Below the pieces are notes generated by a model. The model searched no databases. It was given only the letters and a program-made list of their open reading frames with translations, and was not told the origin of the DNA. Position numbers and translations under genes: made by a program. Below are positions 1 to 5,059 of a stretch of 5,059 bases of DNA, one piece after another; positions within the stretch are counted from its first letter, which is position 1, and every line of letters begins with the position of its first letter. The DNA comes from Psychroflexus sp. (GTDB taxonomy: Bacteria > Bacteroidota > Bacteroidia > Flavobacteriales > Flavobacteriaceae), in assembly GCA_003565575.1 (NCBI GenBank), contig PXBV01000067.1:1-5059 (forward strand). Direction: 5' to 3'.

Positions 1-395
1 CTTCTCCACTGGCGAAAAAGAAATATAGTGATGCATTAACCAATGTGCCAAGTGAGCCCCAGGCTTATCTCAAAGCTGTAAAAGCTGCTAAAATCGTCAT
101 TTATACCAGAGGCTTGGCTAATTCACCAGCCTGGAAAATGGCAGAATACCTTTCTCAGGGAAAAGTCATCATTGCTGAGCCTCTTACGGCGGAATTGCCT
201 GTTCCATTGGAACATGGTAAGGAAGTCTTATTTTTTAAAACCGATGATGAATTGGTGAGTCACATCAATTTAGTTTTGAAAGATGAAGTACTTCAGGAGC
301 ACTTATCCAGAAATGCTAGACGTTATTTTGAGCAACATGTACATCCTGTAAAAACCATAGAACGCATCTTTTCCTTTACTTTGCAGCATGCATAA
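1..395 (+). CDS. Glycosyltransferase, C-terminal fragment (5' end outside window)
   Basis: The frame is open from the left edge (first full codon at base 3) to TAA at 393-395, giving about 130 residues. A GTG at 45 could be read as a start, but the frame continues upstream in the same style (SPLAKKKYSDALTN), so GTG45 is an internal Val and the gene begins outside the window. The visible part resembles the C-terminal Rossmann domain of GT-B glycosyltransferases. It has an alternating hydrophobic strand (KIVIYTRG), then the donor-site-like segment KMAEYLSQGKVIIAEPL, where Glu precedes a Gly-Lys turn. A GKEVLFF strand, a TDDEL helix start, and a closing helix ending in ARRYFEQHVHPVKTIERI follow, as in the Glyco_trans_1_2 type of domain. 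It presumably transfers a nucleotide-activated sugar in the cytoplasm during polysaccharide assembly; donor and acceptor are unknown. Its end overlaps the next gene by 8 bases, indicating co-translation. Confidence 0.8.
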   Translation, partial: SPLAKKKYSDALTNVPSEPQAYLKAVKAAKIVIYTRGLANSPAWKMAEYLSQGKVIIAEPLTAELPVPLEHGKEVLFFKTDDELVSHINLVLKDEVLQEHLSRNARRYFEQHVHPVKTIERIFSFTLQHA

Positions 396-1413
396 ACTAT
401 TTGTCCATCACCGTTCGCCTCACCATTCCAATTACTCTGGCTATGCTCAACTCTTAACATATGTGGAAGGTAAAGTCATTGATGGAAAGGAGTCTAAAAT
501 TCCTTATAAATTATCTAAATACTTATCCAGCAGAAAATCTAACGAAGCAGGGAATTATGACAGCAGTAGTGTGCAAAAAGAGCTGGAGCTCTTTACATCC
601 CTTAAAAAAACCGCTAAGGAAAAATGCATGGTGCACTACCTCAATGCAGAGCGGGACATCCGTTACAATCTAAAGTTTAAAAAGAATTATCCAAATACCA
701 AGTTTATAGCGACTTTCCATAAAACGCCAGCTTTTTTAAAAGAACGCATTACTGAGACTAAGTATCTAAAAAAATTAGATGGGGCAATTTGTGTGGGAGA
801 AAATCAGGTGGAGTTTATTAAAGAATGGCTTGATTTAGAACAAGTAGAGTTTATACCTCATGGTGTGGATACAGATTTTTTTAAACCCGACAAAGAAGTG
901 GAAAAAAAGAATCAACTTTTATTTGTTGGACAACACCTAAGAGATTTTGATTTGCTCAATTGGGCTTTTCCTAAATTAGAAGCTTATGATCCAGACTTGA
1001 AAGTAATTGTAGTAGGGATTCCCTCAGCGCTAAAAAAAGTGATAAAGACTAGTAATGTGACCAAACTTTCTGGAGTAGGCGATGATGAACTAAAACGTTT
1101 ATACCAAACTTCTAAAGTGTTGTTTTTACCTCTTAAAGATTCCACCGCTTGTAATTCTTTATTAGAAGCTATGGCTTGTGGATTACCGGTTGTTACCAAT
1201 AATATAGGAGGAAATAAGGCTTACTTAGAAGGTACTGGTTCCTGTTTTGAAAATGATAGAGAAGTTCTTTTTCAGGAAGTCATTAAGCTTTTAGAAAATA
1301 AAGATATAAGAGATAGGCAATCAAGCTTATTAAGGGAAAAAGCTTTGGAGTTTGAATGGGGAGTAGTAGCAGAGCGAATTAATGATTTTCATAGTAAAGT
1401 GAAACAGTCGTGA
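388..1413 (+). CDS. GT4-like (GT-B fold) glycosyltransferase
   Basis: A complete 341-residue protein, of usual length for short GT4 enzymes. The ATG at 388 lies inside the end of the previous gene (8-base overlap), and the protein opens directly with a first beta strand and HHRSPHHSNYSGYAQ, so this start is convincing. Domain 1 spans about residues 1-155 and includes HYLNAERD (83-90) and IATFHKTP (107-114), typical acceptor-side strand and loop motifs. The linker IPHGVDTDFFKP (156-167) is the classic GT4 hinge. Domain 2 starts at LLFVGQHL (177-184) and contains NSLLEAMACGLPVV (256-269), the nucleotide-sugar donor site. The usual EX7E pair is incomplete: E260 is present, but the position eight residues earlier is S252, with D251 beside it. 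No signal peptide or transmembrane helix is seen, so it should act in the cytoplasm or peripherally at the membrane. Its TGA overlaps the next gene's GTG (GTGA). Sugar specificity cannot be predicted. Confidence 0.9.
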   Translation: MHKLFVHHRSPHHSNYSGYAQLLTYVEGKVIDGKESKIPYKLSKYLSSRKSNEAGNYDSSSVQKELELFTSLKKTAKEKCMVHYLNAERDIRYNLKFKKNYPNTKFIATFHKTPAFLKERITETKYLKKLDGAICVGENQVEFIKEWLDLEQVEFIPHGVDTDFFKPDKEVEKKNQLLFVGQHLRDFDLLNWAFPKLEAYDPDLKVIVVGIPSALKKVIKTSNVTKLSGVGDDELKRLYQTSKVLFLPLKDSTACNSLLEAMACGLPVVTNNIGGNKAYLEGTGSCFENDREVLFQEVIKLLENKDIRDRQSSLLREKALEFEWGVVAERINDFHSKVKQS

Positions 1414-2675
1414 TTCAAAAAGTTGTGAGTCAAGAGTCAATTAGTTTTGATTCAATTAGTCGAAAACACAAATATGTAAGACAACAAAACAATGACTCTT
1501 TGAACAATGACTCTTTGAACAAATTGAAAATTGTCATCTTTGATGGTTCATTTGAAACCACTGCTTTTATAAGAAGATTAGTAAAAGGTTTAGTTAAGGC
1601 AAATCATGATGTTTACATATTTGGATTTAATGAAGTATTAAAAAATCCCGTTCATGGAGTTAATTACATTGCTTTAGGCGATAGTCAGAACAATTGGAGT
1701 TTTTTTTTAACAAGTTTAAAGTGGGGGTTAAAATCCAAAAGAATAATACATTACTTAAACTTACTTATCAAAGGAAATAAGTCAACACTAAAAAGAAGAA
1801 ATTTAGATGCCGCAATAAATTTTCTAGAACCCGATATTATTCATGTGCAATGGGTGTCACATATTTCTTTATTTGAAAAACATTTAGCTGAAAATAAGTT
1901 TAAATTTGTTTTATCCCAACGTGGTTATCAAACCAATGTACGTCCCTTTGTAAATGCCGAAAATTTTGCCTATCTGCAAAAATGGCTACCAAAGTTTAGT
2001 GGATTTCATTCAGTTTCTAAAGCTATTTCAGATGTTGGAAACCAACTATATTCTTCAACAAGTAAAATAGATCAAGTGGTTTATACAGGATTGGATTTAG
2101 AAAAGTATGATTTTCAGTCTGATGTGATCAAAAACAACACCTTACAGATCATGTCTGTTGGACGCCCACACTGGATCAAAGGCTATGATTATGCCATTAA
2201 AGCCTGTTCACTATTGGATCAGCACGGTATTGATTTTAGATATACTATTGTTGGGGCTTCAGGGGATGAAGAATTATTGTTCTTAATCAACGACCTTGGT
2301 TTGCAGGATAAGGTTGAATTAACCAATAAACTACCACAGCAAGAAGTATTTCAACTAATAAAACATGCAGACGTTTTTCTGTTGTCCAGCATCGAAGAAG
2401 GCATAGCCAATGTTGCCGTGGAAGCAATGGCTTTAGGTACTCCTGTTATTTCAACAGATTGCGGAGGAATGCAAGAATTAATTACACATGAAAAAGAAGG
2501 CTGGATTGTCCCAACACGTGATGCAGAAGCCATGGCACATCAGTTAATTGAATTTAGTCAGTTACCTAAGGAGAAAATAGAGGAAGTAAAATCAGCTGCT
2601 CGTAAAAAAGTAGAACAACAACATAATGAACTGCAGATGGTGGAGGGGATGTTGGAATTATATGAAAAAGTATAA
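1410..2675 (+). CDS. GT4 glycosyltransferase with repeat-rich N-terminal extension
   Basis: A 421-residue GT-B enzyme. The acceptor domain begins with KLKIVIFDGSFETTAFIRRL (38-57) and includes IIHVQW (143-148) and LSQRGYQTNVRP (168-179). The linker is VVYTGLDLEKYDF (223-235). The donor domain opens with VGRPHWIKGYDYAIKA (250-265) and carries EEGIANVAVEAMALGTPVIS (329-348), with an intact EX7E pair E330/E338, followed by DCGGMQELI (350-358). It probably transfers a sugar from a nucleotide donor with retention of configuration, as known for GT4. The GTG start at 1410 overlaps the previous stop (GTGA), the usual geometry for translational coupling. However, residues 1-37 are polar, repeat-derived and precede the normal first beta strand. 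A later start (GTG 1425, or TTG at 1500, 1515 or 1524) is possible, and the last of these would remove the odd segment entirely. GC is about 20-23% in parts of the first half and about 43-45% in parts of the second half. Confidence 0.9.
   Translation: MIQKVVSQESISFDSISRKHKYVRQQNNDSLNNDSLNKLKIVIFDGSFETTAFIRRLVKGLVKANHDVYIFGFNEVLKNPVHGVNYIALGDSQNNWSFFLTSLKWGLKSKRIIHYLNLLIKGNKSTLKRRNLDAAINFLEPDIIHVQWVSHISLFEKHLAENKFKFVLSQRGYQTNVRPFVNAENFAYLQKWLPKFSGFHSVSKAISDVGNQLYSSTSKIDQVVYTGLDLEKYDFQSDVIKNNTLQIMSVGRPHWIKGYDYAIKACSLLDQHGIDFRYTIVGASGDEELLFLINDLGLQDKVELTNKLPQQEVFQLIKHADVFLLSSIEEGIANVAVEAMALGTPVISTDCGGMQELITHEKEGWIVPTRDAEAMAHQLIEFSQLPKEKIEEVKSAARKKVEQQHNELQMVEGMLELYEKV
1437..1466 (+). repeat. Degenerate 15-base direct repeat (two units)
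   Basis: TCAATTAGT occurs at 1437-1445 and again at 1452-1460, exactly 15 bases apart and in the reading frame of the glycosyltransferase gene. The two units encode SISFD and SISRK. They share the 15-base phase of the perfect tandem repeat that follows at 1488. Confidence 0.75.
1488..1522 (+). repeat. Perfect 15-base tandem repeat, about 2.3 copies
   Basis: AACAATGACTCTTTG is repeated exactly at 1488-1502 and 1503-1517, followed by a partial third copy, AACAA (1518-1522). It encodes Asn-Asn-Asp-Ser-Leu twice, near the N-terminus of the glycosyltransferase gene. Because the unit is a multiple of three, gain or loss of a copy would change protein length without shifting the frame. Confidence 0.95.
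1700..1708 (+). repeat. Run of nine T inside a glycosyltransferase gene
   Basis: Nine consecutive T lie in the coding sequence of the second GT4 gene (codons for Ser97-Phe98-Phe99-Leu100). It is the longest homopolymer noticed in the window. A one-base slip would truncate the enzyme early, before its donor domain. Whether it is a real contingency tract or chance in AT-rich DNA cannot be told from one sequence. Confidence 0.6.
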
Positions 2676-3643
2676 TGAGCGAGATTCTAGTATCAATAAG
2701 TTGCATAACCTACAATCATTCAAAATACATTGAAAAATGTTTGGAGGGTTTTTTAATGCAGAAAACTAATTTTAAAATTGAGGTCTTGATTCATGATGAC
2801 GCGTCAACCGATGGTACACAAGAAATTATCAAAACTTATCAAGAAGAACATCCTGATATTATAAAGCCTATTTTTCAAAAAGAAAATCAATACTCAAAGG
2901 GTAAAAAGGGTTTTAATGCTAAATACAATTACTCAAGAGCTCAAGGCAAATACATCGCTCTCTGCGAAGGAGATGATTATTGGACAGACCCTTTAAAATT
3001 ACAAAAGCAGGTTGATTTTTTAGATGCTAATACTGGCTATATTTTATGCTTTACAAATTGTTCTACAATTGACAAAAATGGAACATTACGAAATCCTAAG
3101 TTTTTGAAATATAATGAGGATAAATCTTTCTCAGAAAAAGATTTGATGTTCGTTGCACCAACCTTAACACGAGTTTTTAGGTTAAATTTACTTAAAAACA
3201 TAAACAAAAACATTAATTACTATGAAGCTCCTGGTGATGCAATAATGCTAATTAATTTATTAAGAGAAGGTAAGGCTAAATATTTAAATTTTATTTCAGG
3301 GAATTATCGGAAACATAACGAAGGAGTTTGGACGAGCCTTGACAGAGTATCAATTAGGAAAAGTAAGTTTGAAATAGCATATTATGGTTTTAGAACCTCT
3401 AATAAAAACATTAAGTTGTTGTTTTTAAAAAAAGTTTTGCTAGAGTTATCAAAACTTAATGTTGAGGATAGATATAATTACAGACTAAAACATGATAAGT
3501 TCATTTATCATTACAAAAACTATATATCTTTAAGTTTTTACCAATTAATTATCTTAAAACTTTATTTTGCTGTAGATTATGCACAAGTAATATCAAGTAA
3601 AAATGTTTTCAGAATTCAATTAAGATTAATTAGATTCTTATGA
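2675..3643 (+). CDS. GT2 family glycosyltransferase (GT-A fold)
   Basis: A 322-residue protein starting at ATG 2675, whose A is the last base of the previous TAA (TAATG, 1-base overlap), so the start is clear. The N-terminal nucleotide-binding part has VSISCITYNHSKYIEKCLEG (6-25), with HDDASTDGT (40-48) providing the Asp pair that contacts the nucleotide. The metal-binding DXD-type motif is EGDDYWTDPLKLQKQVDF (98-115). PGDAIMLINLL (186-196) holds D188, a candidate for the catalytic-base region of inverting GT2 enzymes. YRKHNEGVW (211-219) matches the short motif common near the end of the catalytic domain in this subgroup. The remaining 100 or so residues are Lys/Tyr-rich and AT-rich in codon use. 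They include a hydrophobic stretch at about 287-300 that may help membrane association, but there is no convincing transmembrane helix. It probably adds one sugar to a lipid-linked intermediate in the cytoplasm; donor and acceptor are unknown. It differs in fold from the two GT4 neighbours. Confidence 0.92.
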   Translation: MSEILVSISCITYNHSKYIEKCLEGFLMQKTNFKIEVLIHDDASTDGTQEIIKTYQEEHPDIIKPIFQKENQYSKGKKGFNAKYNYSRAQGKYIALCEGDDYWTDPLKLQKQVDFLDANTGYILCFTNCSTIDKNGTLRNPKFLKYNEDKSFSEKDLMFVAPTLTRVFRLNLLKNINKNINYYEAPGDAIMLINLLREGKAKYLNFISGNYRKHNEGVWTSLDRVSIRKSKFEIAYYGFRTSNKNIKLLFLKKVLLELSKLNVEDRYNYRLKHDKFIYHYKNYISLSFYQLIILKLYFAVDYAQVISSKNVFRIQLRLIRFL

Positions 3644-3678
3644 TTAGATTAGATTTTAAAAGATATAATCATTGCTAA
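3640..3678 (+). other. 12-codon mini-ORF bridging the gene 4 / gene 5 gap
   Basis: ATG at 3640 overlaps the TGA of the preceding GT2 gene (ATGA) and reads MIRLDFKRYNHC before TAA at 3676-3678. That stop lies just 3' of the TTG start of the next gene (3672), overlapping it out of frame. The arrangement could carry ribosomes from the GT2 gene to the TTG start by termination and reinitiation, or it may be the surviving first codons of a lost gene. It may also be chance; there is no independent evidence that it is translated. This stretch also holds TTAGATT three times (3630, 3644, 3649) and a weak 7-base inverted repeat, ATGATTA (3640-3646) and TAATCAT (3666-3672). Confidence 0.25.
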
Positions 3679-5059
3679 TAATAAAAACCCCCATCATCCC
3701 CACAAAACAAACCTTCGTCAAAATCAAAGGCGAGAAGAGGGAAATAGACTACAAAGCCATTTGCTTGTTTGCTGCAACGGGCTTTTTTTGGGATGATAGT
3801 ACGTATTGGAAAGACACCAAAGTTTTACGCCCCGCAACCATAAATGAAATTGATGAAGAGGGTTATTTAGTTAGCTCTAAACCTTGGTTTAAGTGGTATT
3901 ATGAGCCTAAACAACAATCTTTACAGACTTCGGTTGAGCAACATCAAAAGCTGTTAGAGCAAATTATTGATGAACAAATTGGAAATAAGCAAGTTATCTT
4001 GCCACTTTCAGGCGGTCTAGATAGTCGAAGTCAGGCAGTTACACTACATAAGTTAGGAAAAAAAGTAACATCTTATTCCTATTCATTTCAAGGAGGTTAC
4101 AAAGAACACGCTATTAGCGAGCAAATCGCCAAAGCCTGTAATTTTGATTTTCAAGCTTTTGAAATTCCACCAAACTATCTCTGGAATAAAATTAATGAGT
4201 TAGCCGAAATCAATCAATGTTATTCCGAATTTACCCACCCACGCCAGATGGCGGTTTTGGAAGAGTTTAGGAAGATGCAAGGGGTTTTCTCCTTGGGTCA
4301 TTGGGGCGATGTATTATTTGATAAAGGTGGAGATGAAGGCATTCAAGAAAAAGATTTAGTAAAATACATTCATAAAAAAGTCATTAAAAAAGGAGGTTTA
4401 GCTATAGCTAATTTGCTTTGGAAATCCTGGGAGTTAGAGGGAAGTTTTGAAGATTACCTTAGAGAAACCACTTACGAACTACTAAACCGCATCGACATTC
4501 AAAATACTTCCGCTAAAGTACGTGCATTTAAGTCGCTTTATTGGGCACCACGTTGGACCAGCATCAATCTAAGCGTATTTGAAGCCGCACATCCCATTAC
4601 GTTGCCTTATTATGATGACCGCATGTGTCAGCTGATTTGCGAAATTCCAGAAGAACACCTGGCTAAGCGCAAACTACAAATAGAATATATCAAGCAAAAC
4701 AATCTTGAAGTCGCCAACATCACTTGGCAAGACCAAAAACCGTTTAACTTAACCAACTTCCATAAAAATAAAGCCCCTTACAACTTGCCGTATCGCATTA
4801 CCGATAAATTAAAGCGTGTGCTTCAGGAGAAGCTGGGAAAGAAATTTGTTCAACGCAATTGGGAGTTGCAGTTTTTAGGAGAAGAAAATAAAAAAAACTT
4901 AGAAAGCTATTTGTTTAACGAGCAGTTCAATCAGTTTGTTGATCAAAAAGTGGTCAAAGAACTTTACACTAAATTCCAAAACGAAGATCAGGTGTTTTAT
5001 TCACATGCGGTGAGTATGTTGTTGACCTTGAGTGTTTGGGATAGGAGGAATTTAGGGTA
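3672..5059 (+). CDS. Asparagine-synthase-family (PP-loop) amidotransferase-like protein, 3' end outside window
   Basis: The frame is open from 3669 to the right edge, at least 462 residues; nearby family members suggest little is missing, but no stop is seen. The only plausible start is TTG at 3672 (MLIIKTPIIPTKQTF...). There is no in-frame ATG or GTG before the ATP site, and TAA at 3666 closes the frame upstream. The PP-loop LPLSGGLDS (SGGLDS at 113-118) binds ATP. GHWGDVLFD (209-217) corresponds to the G-D-x-L-F motif of asparagine synthases, and LPYYDDRM (311-318) to their late P-x-x-D segment. Only about 110 residues precede the PP-loop. They contain AATGFFWDDSTYWKDTKVLRPAT, like the second half of a class II glutaminase domain, but the N-terminal catalytic Cys and first half are absent. 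It is therefore probably an ATP-dependent amide or amine ligase using ammonia or a partner glutaminase, not a standard AsnB. In this cluster, amidation of a uronic acid or a similar polysaccharide modification is a reasonable inference. GC rises to about 43% in places. Confidence 0.88.
   Translation, partial: MLIIKTPIIPTKQTFVKIKGEKREIDYKAICLFAATGFFWDDSTYWKDTKVLRPATINEIDEEGYLVSSKPWFKWYYEPKQQSLQTSVEQHQKLLEQIIDEQIGNKQVILPLSGGLDSRSQAVTLHKLGKKVTSYSYSFQGGYKEHAISEQIAKACNFDFQAFEIPPNYLWNKINELAEINQCYSEFTHPRQMAVLEEFRKMQGVFSLGHWGDVLFDKGGDEGIQEKDLVKYIHKKVIKKGGLAIANLLWKSWELEGSFEDYLRETTYELLNRIDIQNTSAKVRAFKSLYWAPRWTSINLSVFEAAHPITLPYYDDRMCQLICEIPEEHLAKRKLQIEYIKQNNLEVANITWQDQKPFNLTNFHKNKAPYNLPYRITDKLKRVLQEKLGKKFVQRNWELQFLGEENKKNLESYLFNEQFNQFVDQKVVKELYTKFQNEDQVFYSHAVSMLLTLSVWDRRNLG

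Noticed and set aside
45..47. GTG as the start of the first gene
   Set aside because: The reading frame stays open to the left edge with plausible protein sequence, and the visible domain is only the C-terminal half of a glycosyltransferase, so the GTG is an internal codon.
461..673. 70-codon + strand open frame inside the first GT4-like gene
   Set aside because: It lies wholly inside a well-supported gene in another frame and its translation shows no domain-like pattern.
984..1199. 71-codon - strand open frame
   Set aside because: It is antisense to the conserved donor domain of the first GT4-like gene; its composition is a mirror of that gene and it shows no motif.
2351..2533. 60-codon - strand open frame
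   Set aside because: It is antisense to the conserved EX7E region of the second GT4 gene, with no independent support.
3664..3669. TATAAT resembling a sigma-70 -10 box
   Set aside because: It lies two bases before the TTG start with no -35 partner, no Bacteroidota-type TAnnTTTG element is present, and chance hits are common in such AT-rich DNA.
3640..3672. Rho-independent terminator after the GT2 gene
   Set aside because: The only inverted repeat is AT-rich with a 19-base loop and no following T run, and the next gene starts within 28 bases.
1..5059. CRISPR array, tRNA, rRNA, insertion sequence or attachment site
   Set aside because: Coding frames cover nearly the whole window, and no spaced repeats, transposase-like frame, terminal inverted repeats or RNA-gene signatures were seen.

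Overview
The window looks like part of a surface-polysaccharide (capsule, exopolysaccharide or O-antigen) gene cluster from a Bacteroidota bacterium, most likely flavobacterium-like. The grounds are low GC (roughly one third, with 60-base blocks from about 20% to 45%), no recognisable Shine-Dalgarno sequence before any start, tight gene packing, and a run of unlike glycosyltransferases followed by an asparagine-synthase-like enzyme. The genus is an inference.

Layout: all genes are on the + strand and almost no base is non-coding. (1) Bases 1-395 hold the C-terminal end of a GT-B-type glycosyltransferase that starts upstream. (2) 388-1413 is a complete GT4-like glycosyltransferase. (3) 1410-2675 is a second complete GT4 glycosyltransferase with a repeat-rich N-terminal extension. 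(4) 2675-3643 is a GT2 (GT-A fold) glycosyltransferase. (5) 3672-5059 is an asparagine-synthase-family protein that runs off the right edge, starts at TTG and lacks an N-terminal glutaminase Cys. The first four reading frames overlap by 8, 4 and 1 bases, so they are very probably one translationally coupled operon. A 12-codon mini-ORF (3640-3678) bridges the only intergenic gap.

Working together, the glycosyltransferases would each add one sugar to a growing repeat unit, probably on an undecaprenyl lipid carrier at the inner face of the cytoplasmic membrane. The asparagine-synthase-like enzyme may amidate a carboxylated sugar or a similar substituent. Sugar specificities cannot be read from the sequence. 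No tRNA, rRNA, CRISPR, insertion sequence, clear promoter or terminator was found.

The region is mostly a familiar type of locus. The points worth a second look are the in-phase 15-base repeats at the start of gene 3, the base-composition breaks inside gene 3 and at gene 4/gene 5, the mini-ORF at the latter break, and the glutaminase-less, TTG-initiated asparagine-synthase homologue.
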